Below, piece by piece: positions 28,180 to 35,470 of a DNA stretch of 36,432 nt. The DNA lies in contig SLGY01000174.1 of the NCBI GenBank assembly GCA_007136425.1, positions 1 through 36,432 on the forward strand. The letters are read 5' to 3'. This stretch comes from Kiritimatiellia bacterium (GTDB taxonomy: Bacteria > Verrucomicrobiota > Kiritimatiellia > SLAD01). Positions within the stretch are counted from its first letter, which is position 1. Each line of letters opens with the position of its first letter. Both the position numbers and the translations under genes were made by a program. The notes below the pieces were generated by a model. That model saw only the letters and a list, made by a program, of their open reading frames with translations. It was not told where the DNA came from and ran no database searches.

Positions 28180-28719
28180 ATGTTTACATTGCAAACAGCA
28201 GGTTTGGTGGCGGGACTCGTCCTGTTGCTCCTTGGCGGCGCCGGGGTATTCCGGCCGGAATTTGCGCGCCGCGCGCTCGGCGCGTTTCCGCGAAACCGGA
28301 GGGCGGCCCTGCTGTTGACCCTGATCAACGTGATCTGGGTTGCGATCATGATCTACCATGCCCCGCTGGGCCGTTTTGAGTGGGTGAAACCCTTGCTTTA
28401 TGTGCTGGCGCCGGCCACGTTTCTTGTGGTGATCGTGTTTATGGATGAATTGCTGGCCCCGCGTATGCTGGGCGGCTTGCTCCTGTTGCTTGCCAGTCCC
28501 GTGCTTGATGTCGCCCGCTGGCATGAATCCGATTGGCGCCTCGTACTGACGGTGCTTGTCTATGGTTGGATTGTGTGGGCCATCATCATCGTGCTTAGCC
28601 CGTACCGGTTCCGCCACATCGTATCGTGGGCCATGGGGGGCGTGCGACGCCTGCCGATCTTCGGCGCCCTGCTTGCGCTCGGCGCGCTGCTCATTGTCCT
28701 CGCCGTAACCGTCTATTAA
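28180..28719 (+). CDS. Integral membrane protein, function unknown
   Basis: 179 residues from an ATG preceded at 6 bases by GGCAGG; a GTG at 28144 in the same frame would add 12 residues. About six hydrophobic helices are visible: roughly 4-24, 41-60, 70-90, 95-112, 122-142 and 155-178. Between helices 1 and 2 is a basic segment ('RRALGAFPRNRR'), and an acidic 'MDELLAPR' lies after helix 3. No known catalytic or transporter motif. It stands alone, divergent from the RRM gene. I do not recognise the family. Confidence 0.75.
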   Translation: MFTLQTAGLVAGLVLLLLGGAGVFRPEFARRALGAFPRNRRAALLLTLINVIWVAIMIYHAPLGRFEWVKPLLYVLAPATFLVVIVFMDELLAPRMLGGLLLLLASPVLDVARWHESDWRLVLTVLVYGWIVWAIIIVLSPYRFRHIVSWAMGGVRRLPIFGALLALGALLIVLAVTVY

Positions 28720-28824
28720 ATCTGGTCGCCCACGACCCAGATCAACGCTCCATGCCGACTTCCGTAGCGCCCATTTTCAATGGGCGCAGCGCACCGTCCT
28801 GATTCGGGCCTGTTCAGCGGACTG

Positions 28825-29111
28825 TTATACCAGTTGCTATATCTTTTCGGTACATTCTCTGGGCAACACGGCGAGGCTGTCTCAAAACTTCATAAGCAAG
28901 CCCGCCGACCGCAGAGGGTCGGCCTACAACCACCAGAACTTGTAGGTCGGGGCTCTGTCCCCGGCGTCTTCAAGTTGGTTTTGAGACAGCCTCCGGCGGT
29001 TGCCCCTCCAGTTAATGTGTCACAACACAATGCGTTGTAGCATCACTTTGGAGGGACGCGCTCCGTCGCGTCCTCTGAGAATAGACTGAAAAGTATCGGA
29101 AACTGGTATTA
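28825..29111. mobile_element. Outer imperfect inverted-repeat element ending in the aroK stop codon
   Basis: The ends at 28825-28863 and 29073-29111 are imperfect inverted repeats sharing ATACCAGTT, TTTTC and ATTCTC blocks in register (about 27 of 40 positions). The interior holds a complete second element (28873-28993). To its right is a palindromic segment with CCCTCCA...TGGAGGG and a GGACGCG/CGCGTCC hairpin (29053-29072). The right end supplies the TAA stop of aroK. ACTG occurs near both ends (28821-28824, 29114-29117), a weak candidate duplication. Apart from these repeats nothing is seen in the 389-base gap. Confidence 0.5.
28873..28993 (+). mobile_element. MITE-like element with GAGGCTGTCTCAAAAC terminal inverted repeats, nested
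   Basis: Perfect 16-base terminal inverted repeats (28873-28888, 28978-28993) bound a 121-base element, flanked directly on both sides by CGGC (28869-28872, 28994-28997), a likely 4-base target duplication. The core is GCCGACC/GGTCGGC hairpin, CCTACAA, loop, TTGTAGG, CGGGG/CCCCG hairpin. It lies inside the larger inverted-repeat element. No coding capacity, so it would need a transposase supplied elsewhere. Confidence 0.82.
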
Positions 29112-29630
29112 AAACTGCGTTTGTCCGAGATACAGCGCCACCACTTCCTGGGCCGTCTCGGCCGCCGTGTGATGGGACGTCTCGATCTGCAGCGGGATGG
29201 CCCGGTATAGTTCCTCGCGTTTGGCCAGCAATTCCTTGATGGCCTTGATCTTGTCGTCGTCGCCCTCCAACAGGGGGCGGTGCGTGTCTTTTGCCACCCG
29301 CTCCAGAATGGTGTCCGGATCGGCGTGCAGACAGATCACCACGCCGGTCTTGTTGAAATCCCGTATGTTGTCGGGATTCAGGACAACGCCGCCGCCCGTT
29401 CCGATAACCAGATCCTCGCGCGCGCTGAGTTCCTGAACCAGTTCGCGTTCAAGTGCGCGGAAATGCGATTCGCCTTCCTCCGCGAAGATCGCGCTGATCT
29501 TCTTGCCCGTCCGTTCCTCAATCACCGCATCCATGTCCACGAACTCGCGGTTCAATTGATTCGCCACCATGCGCCCCGTGGCGCTTTTCCCGGTTCCCAT
29601 GAAACCTACAAGAATAATATTCTTTGCCAT
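29109..29630 (-). CDS. aroK: Shikimate kinase
   Basis: 173 residues. It phosphorylates shikimate in the aromatic amino acid pathway. P-loop 'GFMGTGKSATGR' (about 9-20), shikimate-binding 'DMDAVIEERTGKKISAIFAEEGESHFRALE', and 'GTGGGVVLNP' with the substrate-contacting glycines; lid arginine in 'THRPLL'. The open frame extends upstream through the prepilin peptidase gene, but the family start is the ATG at 29630, with AGGAG overlapping the pilD stop. Its own TAA stop is contributed by the end of an inverted-repeat element. Last gene of the leuA-aroE-pilD-aroK operon. Confidence 0.95.
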   Translation of the reverse strand: MAKNIILVGFMGTGKSATGRMVANQLNREFVDMDAVIEERTGKKISAIFAEEGESHFRALERELVQELSAREDLVIGTGGGVVLNPDNIRDFNKTGVVICLHADPDTILERVAKDTHRPLLEGDDDKIKAIKELLAKREELYRAIPLQIETSHHTAAETAQEVVALYLGQTQF

Positions 29631-29632
29631 GT

Positions 29633-30454
29633 TCAGGCTCCTGACATCCATCGGATATACGCGTCCCACCATTCCATACCCCAGATTATCCAGATCACCG
29701 CGGCCAGTGCAAGATAAGGGCCGTAAGGGATCCGGCTCTGCCATTCGTGTCGCCCGCTCAAGATGAAGAGCAGGCCCACAAGCGACCCGGCCAGCGACGA
29801 AAGCATGATGGTGAACAAGACGCCCTGCCAGCCCATGAACGCGCCGATGGCCCCGAGCAGTTTCACGTCGCCGAAACCCATGGCGTCCTTCTTGAACGCG
29901 AACTTGCCGAGCACGGCCACTAGCCATAAGGCGCCCGCCCCGGTGAGCAGGCCGATGGCAGACGAAAGGAGTCCGTCAAGGGGCTGCGCCTCGCCGTGCA
30001 ACGCCGGTAGCGCGGTGCTGAGCGCGACCCCGGCCAGTATGCCGCCGAGACTGATGCGGTCCGGAATGATCATGTGTTCCAAATCCACGAACGTCGCCAC
30101 AATCAAACCGCCGGTCACCAGCATGTAGACGAGCGTAAGCGGCGACCACCCGTATTTGAGCCAGAGCGCGGCGAAGAGAAAGGCGGTCAACGCTTCTACA
30201 AAGGCATAGCGCGGGGAGATGGGGCCGCGACATTGACGACATCGGCCCCGTAAAAGGATATAGCTCAATATCGGGATGTTATCGTACCAGGCGATCATCG
30301 CGTCGCAATGCGGACAACGGGAACGCGGTCGGATCAGCGATTCGTCGCGAGGAATACGATGGATGCAGACGTTCAAGAAGCTGCCTACACACGCGCCGCC
30401 GAAAACGGCAAGCAGGGAGAAATACAAGTGCAACTCCGGGGGCAGGGCACTCAT
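29633..30454 (-). CDS. pilD: Prepilin peptidase / N-methyltransferase
   Basis: 273 residues. This membrane aspartyl protease cleaves and N-methylates type IV prepilins. The N-terminal methylase region has the zinc-binding pairs 'CPHC' and 'CRQC', and the catalytic aspartates are in 'FVDLEHMIIPD' and 'GFGDVKLLGA'. Eight or so hydrophobic helices. The start overlaps the aroE stop (ATGA), so it is embedded in an amino-acid biosynthesis operon. It would serve the pilus motor genes found about 20 kb away in the window. Confidence 0.93.
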   Translation of the reverse strand: MSALPPELHLYFSLLAVFGGACVGSFLNVCIHRIPRDESLIRPRSRCPHCDAMIAWYDNIPILSYILLRGRCRQCRGPISPRYAFVEALTAFLFAALWLKYGWSPLTLVYMLVTGGLIVATFVDLEHMIIPDRISLGGILAGVALSTALPALHGEAQPLDGLLSSAIGLLTGAGALWLVAVLGKFAFKKDAMGFGDVKLLGAIGAFMGWQGVLFTIMLSSLAGSLVGLLFILSGRHEWQSRIPYGPYLALAAVIWIIWGMEWWDAYIRWMSGA

Positions 30455-31311
30455 TTCCCGTATACCGCCTTCTCCAGCGCGGAGCGCATGCCGGTTATGG
30501 AAGGTTCTTTCCCCGTCCAAAGCGTGAACGCCCGCGCGCCCTGATGGAGCAGCATCCCGAGACCGTTGGCCGTGTCAGCGCCCGCCTCGCGCGCGGTGCG
30601 CAGGAAGGCGGTTTCGGGGTACATGTAGATGAGGTCAAATACCTTTTGGCCGGTACAAAACGCGTCCGGCCCCAACAGGGATGCGTCGGCCTCCTTCATG
30701 CCCACGGGTGTCGATTGAACCACCACGTTCGCCGTCCGGCACGCGTCGATTTGGTCGTCGGGAGAGGCGACATGAAGGGTTACCGCCGGATAGGCCGCGC
30801 GAATTTCCGTCGCTACCCGTTCTGCGCGCGATTCGTCCACATCCGATAATGCGATCCGATCCGCGCCGTGTTGCGCGCAGACCAACGCCACCGCACGGCC
30901 GGCGCCGCCGGTACCAAGCACAAAGACGGATTCCCCCGCTATGGAGGGGCCGAAAGATTCCTCCATGGCCTTGAGAAAACCGAATCCGTCGGTGTTGTGC
31001 CCGACCAGACCGTCGTCTGCAAACACCACGGTGTTTACCGCGCCGAGCAGACGGGCGGACGCGTCCAGTGACGGCAGCTCGGAGCAGGCCACTTCCTTGA
31101 GCGGTACGGTCAGATTTACCCCCTGAAAACCCATATCCCGCATCGCGGAAAGGACGGGCATCAATCGGTCCGGATGCACGTCAAACGCCAGATAAATCGC
31201 GTCAAGCCCCAACGCTTCAAACGACGCGTTGTGCATCACCGGCGACAGCGAATGTCCGATCGGATGGCCGAGCACCGCAAAGGGTTTCGTATGTCCGCTC
31301 ACGCTATGCAT
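30451..31311 (-). CDS. aroE: Shikimate dehydrogenase
   Basis: 286 residues. It reduces 3-dehydroshikimate to shikimate with NADPH, one step before aroK. Substrate-binding 'HPIGHSLSPVMHN' (about 16-28), catalytic lysine in 'NLTVPLKE', the 'LGAVNTVV' segment, nucleotide-binding 'GTGGAGRAV' near residue 130, and 'GLGMLLHQGARAF' near the end. AAGGA lies 9 bases before the ATG. It follows leuA by 37 bases on the same strand and overlaps pilD. Confidence 0.95.
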   Translation of the reverse strand: MHSVSGHTKPFAVLGHPIGHSLSPVMHNASFEALGLDAIYLAFDVHPDRLMPVLSAMRDMGFQGVNLTVPLKEVACSELPSLDASARLLGAVNTVVFADDGLVGHNTDGFGFLKAMEESFGPSIAGESVFVLGTGGAGRAVALVCAQHGADRIALSDVDESRAERVATEIRAAYPAVTLHVASPDDQIDACRTANVVVQSTPVGMKEADASLLGPDAFCTGQKVFDLIYMYPETAFLRTAREAGADTANGLGMLLHQGARAFTLWTGKEPSITGMRSALEKAVYGK

Positions 31312-31348
31312 ATCAGAGTTCCTTTTCCCGGCACGGCATCCCGCCGAC

Positions 31349-32932
31349 CTATTTTTTGGCGGGGGCCTTTTTCTTTCGCGTCCGGGTCTTCTGCGGCGAC
31401 GGCGTCATGCCCTGATCCGCCAGATGCCGATTAATACAATTCAAGTAGGCCTTCGCAGCGGCCTCTACAATGTCCGTACTGGACGCTTTCCCGTTGACCA
31501 CATGATCGCCGAAATCGACGCGCACACTGACTTCTCCCATTGCGTCCTGGCCTTTCGTGATGGCCTGCAAGGTGAAATCCAGCAGCCGCCCCCGCATGGA
31601 GCAGATGCGGTCGATGGTTTTCAAGGCCGCGTCGACGGGGCCGTCCCCGCAAGCAGCGTCCTGAAAGACTTCCTCATTGCGTTGCAGCCGCACGGTGGCG
31701 GTCGGCACGGTTTCCGAGCCGGTGGACACGTGCAGATATTGTAACGTGTAAATCGGCGGCGCTTCCGTCATCTGTTGCTGAATCAAAGCGACCAGGTCGT
31801 CGTCATAGATCGTCTTCTTCTTATCCGCAAGGGCGATGAAGGAATCGTAGGCCTTGGACAGTTCCTCGGGATTCAGCCGGAAGCCCAGCTTATGCAGGTG
31901 ATTCGAAAAAGCATGATGTCCCGAATGTTTTCCCAGCACCAATTCCGTTCCGGAAATCCCGACATCTTCCGGCTGCATGATCTCGTAGGTGGTCCGCTCC
32001 TTCAGCATGCCGTCCTGATGGATGCCGGATTCGTGTGCAAACGCGTTAGCGCCCACAATTGCCTTGTTCCGTTGCACGACCATACCGGTCAATTGACTGA
32101 CCAGCCGGCTGGCCCGGAAGATTTCCCGGGTCTTGATGCCTGTGGACAAGGCATAGAAATCGCGCCGGGTACGCATGGCCATGACCACTTCTTCCAAAGA
32201 ACAGTTGCCGGCCCGTTCGCCCAGACCGTTGATCGTGCATTCGATGCCCCGGGCCCCGTTCTTGACCGCCGCCAGCGAATTGGCGACCGCCAAACCCAGA
32301 TCATTGTGGCAATGCACGTGAACGGTCACGTCATCAATGCCTTCCACGTGTTCCTGCAAATAGCCGATCAAGGCGCCGAATTCATCGGGTACGGCATAAC
32401 CGACGGTGTCCGGAATGTTGATCGTTGTGGCGCCCTCGGCGATGGCGGCGCGGCAGACTTCCGCCAGAAACTCCGGCTCGGTGCGGGAGGCGTCCTCCGG
32501 GCTGAATTGCACATCGTCCACATAGTGCTTAGCCATTCGGACGCCGGCGGCGGCCTGTTTGACAATTTCTTCCTTCGCTTTGCGTAACTTGTATTGACGA
32601 TGAATCGCCGACGTGGCCAGAAACACGTGAATACGGCCGCGCTCCCCGGCGGGCTCGACGGATTCGGCGGCGCGCACGATGTCTTTCTCCAGGCAGCGTG
32701 CCAGTCCCGCGATAATCGGACCGCGCACCTCTTCGGCGACGGCGCGTACGGCTTCAAAATCGCCGGGCGACGCAATTGGAAAGCCCGCCTCGATAATGTC
32801 CACCTTTAAACGCGCCAATTGCCGCGCCACTTCCAGCTTTTCACGCAACCCCATGCTCGCGCCGGGACATTGTTCGCCGTCGCGCAGGGTCGTGTCGAAG
32901 ATCACTACTCGGTTTTTCGGATTCTTTTTCAT
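31349..32932 (-). CDS. leuA: 2-isopropylmalate synthase
   Basis: 527 residues. It condenses acetyl-CoA and 2-ketoisovalerate in the first committed step of leucine synthesis. The catalytic TIM barrel begins '[19 protein letters not shown]', has '[21 protein letters not shown]' with the metal-binding HxH region and '[17 protein letters not shown]'. The C-terminal regulatory domain (about 390-505) is present, so leucine feedback is expected; a Lys/Arg-rich tail closes the protein. The open frame runs up into the terminator hairpin, but the family start is the ATG at 32932. It is preceded by a putative attenuator. Confidence 0.96.
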   Translation of the reverse strand: MKKNPKNRVVIFDTTLRDGEQCPGASMGLREKLEVARQLARLKVDIIEAGFPIASPGDFEAVRAVAEEVRGPIIAGLARCLEKDIVRAAESVEPAGERGRIHVFLATSAIHRQYKLRKAKEEIVKQAAAGVRMAKHYVDDVQFSPEDASRTEPEFLAEVCRAAIAEGATTINIPDTVGYAVPDEFGALIGYLQEHVEGIDDVTVHVHCHNDLGLAVANSLAAVKNGARGIECTINGLGERAGNCSLEEVVMAMRTRRDFYALSTGIKTREIFRASRLVSQLTGMVVQRNKAIVGANAFAHESGIHQDGMLKERTTYEIMQPEDVGISGTELVLGKHSGHHAFSNHLHKLGFRLNPEELSKAYDSFIALADKKKTIYDDDLVALIQQQMTEAPPIYTLQYLHVSTGSETVPTATVRLQRNEEVFQDAACGDGPVDAALKTIDRICSMRGRLLDFTLQAITKGQDAMGEVSVRVDFGDHVVNGKASSTDIVEAAAKAYLNCINRHLADQGMTPSPQKTRTRKKKAPAKK

Positions 32933-32983
32933 GATTTTTCTCAATTCGTTGATTCTATGTACTTTTCTTTCGATACGGTCACA

Positions 32984-33017
32984 ATAATAAAAAACCCATC
33001 GCACACTGCGATGGGTT
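32984..33017 (-). terminator. Intrinsic terminator upstream of leuA (attenuator)
   Basis: On the minus strand AACCCATCGCA (33017-33007), a 3-base loop, TGCGATGGGTT (33003-32993), then a run of T's. The 11-bp perfect stem with T-tract lies 60 bases before the leuA start and after its promoter, so full-length leuA mRNA requires read-through. Confidence 0.9.
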
Positions 33018-33071
33018 AGCCGAAACCGGGTTTGAGGGAGCGTTAGATGAGATGACTCCCGGCCATCGCAG
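33006..33071 (-). promoter_or_regulatory. Antiterminator pairing for leuA
   Basis: The minus-strand segment CTGCGATGG at 33071-33063 is perfectly complementary to CCATCGCAG at 33014-33006, which makes up most of the terminator's 5' arm. Pairing the two would prevent terminator formation. A competing upstream pairing is possible between CTCCGGC and GCCGGGAG around the Leu codons (one bulged base). This is the arrangement of a translation-controlled attenuator. The pairing is seen; the mechanism is inferred. Confidence 0.7.
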
Positions 33072-33162
33072 GGCGCAAAACGCCGTCTAGCCGGAGCGCT
33101 AGCGCCCCGGCGCCGCTAAGGCCGAGAGGGTTGGTTCCTGTCATGGATCGTCTCATCTTCAT
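33043..33162 (-). CDS. Putative Leu-rich leader peptide of the leuA operon
   Basis: A 39-residue frame between the promoter and the terminator, ending TAA at 33043-33045. It has seven Leu codons, five of them in the stretch 'ALALRLDGVL' at residues 20-29 (bases about 33074-33105), immediately upstream of the antiterminator segment. In-frame ATGs at 33162, 33156 and 33144 are candidate starts. The first lies almost at the predicted transcription start and no strong ribosome binding site is seen, so the 33-residue form from 33144 is also possible. Translation is not proven. Confidence 0.55.
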   Translation of the reverse strand: MKMRRSMTGTNPLGLSGAGALALRLDGVLRPAMAGSHLI

Positions 33163-33169
33163 GTCGTGC

Positions 33170-33198
33170 ACCATATTGTGCGGCGCCGTCGTTGTCAA
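33170..33198 (-). promoter_or_regulatory. Promoter of the leuA operon
   Basis: On the minus strand a consensus TTGACA (33193-33198), a 17-base spacer and TATGGT (33170-33175). It lies just after the secreted-protein gene ends at 33223 and gives a start near 33162-33164, with a leader of about 230 nt before leuA. Confidence 0.65.
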
Positions 33199-33222
33199 GA
33201 AGGGCCGGACAATCTCATGGGA

Positions 33223-33771
33223 TCAGCGTCGGGTGTCGCGGCGACGGTCCTGACTCCGCTCGCCCCCGCGTTGTGCATCGCCGCGCCGGTCACCGCGCCC
33301 GCCAGGGCGCAGTTCGCGTTGTTGACGCCGATCGCCCCGTTGTCGTGACCAAAACGGGCTCAAGTCATCCGCCCGTACCTCCAGGGTTTCTTCCCCGAAC
33401 GTGATTTCCTTGGCCACATAATGATCCTCCTCCAACAGATCCGTCCGAAAGGCCGTGACCTCGATGGGGCGTCCGGTTTCGAGCTTGTCCACGAAGGGCT
33501 TTACTGCGTCCGCAGAACCGACGTGCAGGTTGATCATCCGTCCGTCTTCCTTCTCGATGAACAAATGTGTGCCCACATAGGCGCGCCCGGTCGTTCGCGG
33601 ACAGGGACCCGTTTCAATACGGTCCAACGTGCCCTCGATCCGTACCATATCAGGCTGAACACCTTGTCGCGCCAGCCCTTCCGTTTCGCCGCGACCGCGT
33701 TGTCCGTAGGTCGCCCCTGCCACCAACAGGGTAAGTGCTATGATCGTCGTGCTTTTGATGAACGTCTTCAT
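33223..33771 (-). CDS. Small secreted protein with Arg/Gly-rich tail, unknown function
   Basis: 182 residues from an ATG with GGAAGGAG upstream. A signal peptide (1-24, 'STTIIALTLLVAGATYG') is followed by a compact beta-rich domain (about 40-135) with alternating charged and hydrophobic residues ('MVRIEGTLDRIETGP', 'GTHLFIEKEDGRMINLHVG', 'GRPIEVTAFRT'). The tail (about 140-182) is very rich in Arg, Gly, Gln and Asp. The domain looks OB-fold-like, but I do not recognise the family. The tail might bind polyanions. It lies between xseB and the leuA promoter. Confidence 0.7.
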   Translation of the reverse strand: MKTFIKSTTIIALTLLVAGATYGQRGRGETEGLARQGVQPDMVRIEGTLDRIETGPCPRTTGRAYVGTHLFIEKEDGRMINLHVGSADAVKPFVDKLETGRPIEVTAFRTDLLEEDHYVAKEITFGEETLEVRADDLSPFWSRQRGDRRQQRELRPGGRGDRRGDAQRGGERSQDRRRDTRR

Positions 33772-33924
33772 GATGTGCTCCTTCCTTTCTTTGCTGGTTC
33801 GTCTCTCGCCCCGTATAACGAACCAGGCCGGCCGATCGTGCACGCAACCTCAAGAATCATGGTTTCCCCGATGGGATGCATCCGTGCCCGCAGACTGCGG
33901 TTCCCTCTTTGGTTTTTTGCCCGC

Positions 33925-34182
33925 TTACATTCCGGTCCGCGCGTCGTCGAAGGATTCCGTAGTGAGTTCGTCGCCTTTCTTGATGAGCACGTCGATTTTC
34001 TTTTCGACTTCGTTCAGCTTGTCCCCGCATTGTTTGACCAGCGCCGATCCCTCCTCGAAATGGGCCATCATCTGGTCCAGCGACAGCTTGCCCGACTCCA
34101 TTTCCTTGACGATTGTTTCCAGCCGGGCCAGCGATTCTTCAAACGGGACGGGTTGTTTGTCGGGTGTCGTTTTCGTTGCCAT
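33925..34182 (-). CDS. xseB: Exodeoxyribonuclease VII small subunit
   Basis: 85 residues, the usual length. The family core 'FEESLARLETIVKEMESGKLSLDQMMAHFEEGSALVKQC' is present (about 14-52), a helical hairpin that binds XseA. GGAGA lies 7 bases before the ATG. The start is inside the xseA coding region, a 44-base overlap in another frame. It acts with XseA in degrading single-stranded DNA. Confidence 0.93.
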   Translation of the reverse strand: MATKTTPDKQPVPFEESLARLETIVKEMESGKLSLDQMMAHFEEGSALVKQCGDKLNEVEKKIDVLIKKGDELTTESFDDARTGM

Positions 34183-35470
34183 GATGTTTCTCCGTGGTGA
34201 TGCGGTCTACGATAGATTCCACTGTGCCCTGCGCCAGTAGCGTGTTGATGCGCTCGCCCTCGGGTATCTGCGCGGCGTCGCGTAGAATGGCGCCGTCCGC
34301 CGCGCGGGTGATGCTGTACCCGCGTTCCAGTACCGCGTGCGGTCCGAGCAGGCGAAGCTGACTCGCCAAGCGGTCCACCCGGTTGCGCGCTTCCTGGCGG
34401 CGTACCTGGATCAGGTGCTTCGCCGCGACGCCCGCTTCGTCTATGCGTTGCTGGCGTTCGCGCGCCGCCCCGCGCAAGGCGTTGGCCATATCCCGTTTAA
34501 GGCTCTCAATGCGTTGACGATACTGTCTGACAAGATTGTCCGGTTCGCGGAAGACCCAGCTCCGGCTGCATGTCAGAAAACGATTCTTCAGTGTCAGACG
34601 GAAACCGTCCAGCGCGCGCGCCAATCGCCGTGCCGTATGCGCCAATTGCTCTTCAAAATCCTGTTTGCGACCGATCACCAGCTCCGCCGCGGCCGACGGC
34701 GTCGGCGCGCGCAGGTCCGCCGCAAAATCACAAATGGAAAAATCGATTTCATGGCCGACCGCCGAAATCACGGGCCGCTTCGACCGCGCCACGGCGCGCG
34801 CCACGACCTCTTCATTAAACGCCCACAAGTCTTCCAGGCTGCCGCCCCCACGCCCGACGATCAAGACGTCCGCGTTGCCCCAGGCATTGAAGCGATCGAT
34901 CGCCTCGGCGATTTCGTCCGCGGCGCCTTCGCCCTGTACGCGGACCGGAGCGATGACAATGTGCAGGTTCGGAAACCGTCGCAGGAGAATGTTCAGCATG
35001 TCGCGGATCGCGGCGCCGGTCGGCGAAGTAACGATGCCGATACATTGCGGTAAACGGGGTAACGGTCTCTTACGCGCGGGGTCAAACAGTCCTTCGGCTT
35101 CGAGTTTCTTTTTCAAGGCCTCGAAGGCCGCTTGCAGACTGCCTTTGCCCGCTTCCTCGATCGTTTGTACGATGACCTGATATTGTCCGCTACGCTCGTA
35201 GACGGTGATTTGCCCGTACACGCGGACCTTCAAACCGTCTGCCGGGTCAAAGGGCATATCGCGTTGCCGGCCTCGAAAGAGCGCCGCCCGGATCTGTGCC
35301 CGGTCATCTTTGAGCGTAAAATACAAGTGCCCGGACGCGGGCCGGCTCAAGTTGGAAATCTCGCCTTCCAACCATACCGAGCCGATGCCCTCTTCGAGGA
35401 TCGATTTGATCTTGTGCGTCAGTTCTCCGACGCCGTAGACCTTGCGGGTGGGTGACGGAGCAGGGCTCAT
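34139..35470 (-). CDS. xseA: Exodeoxyribonuclease VII large subunit
   Basis: 443 residues. The N-terminal OB-fold domain ('YGVGELTHKIKSILEEGIGSVWLEGEISNLSRPASGHLYFTLKD' region, about 11-55) precedes the catalytic domain with 'GIVTSPTGAAIRDMLNIL' and 'DVLIVGRGGGSLEDLWAFNEE', then a long coiled-coil. The start at 35470 overlaps the stop of the preceding phosphodiesterase gene (ATGA). The open frame extends farther upstream but lacks family match. It overlaps xseB by 44 bases. Confidence 0.95.
   Translation of the reverse strand: MSPAPSPTRKVYGVGELTHKIKSILEEGIGSVWLEGEISNLSRPASGHLYFTLKDDRAQIRAALFRGRQRDMPFDPADGLKVRVYGQITVYERSGQYQVIVQTIEEAGKGSLQAAFEALKKKLEAEGLFDPARKRPLPRLPQCIGIVTSPTGAAIRDMLNILLRRFPNLHIVIAPVRVQGEGAADEIAEAIDRFNAWGNADVLIVGRGGGSLEDLWAFNEEVVARAVARSKRPVISAVGHEIDFSICDFAADLRAPTPSAAAELVIGRKQDFEEQLAHTARRLARALDGFRLTLKNRFLTCSRSWVFREPDNLVRQYRQRIESLKRDMANALRGAARERQQRIDEAGVAAKHLIQVRRQEARNRVDRLASQLRLLGPHAVLERGYSITRAADGAILRDAAQIPEGERINTLLAQGTVESIVDRITTEKHHGNENDTRQTTRPV

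Noticed and set aside
28000-28617. A 205-residue frame on the minus strand
   Set aside because: Antisense to the membrane protein gene, with low-complexity His/Gln/Arg content typical of antisense to hydrophobic segments.
29631-29927. N-terminal extension of the shikimate kinase frame
   Set aside because: It overlaps pilD in another register and has no kinase-family match; AGGAG points to the ATG at 29630.
32933-33004. N-terminal extension of leuA into the terminator hairpin
   Set aside because: The family begins at the ATG at 32932; a start inside the terminator stem would give an unmatched peptide.
32984-33198. T-box or SAM riboswitch upstream of leuA
   Set aside because: No T-box sequence of the AGGGUGGNACCGCG type and no SAM-riboswitch core; the Leu-rich frame and complementary segment fit peptide attenuation better.
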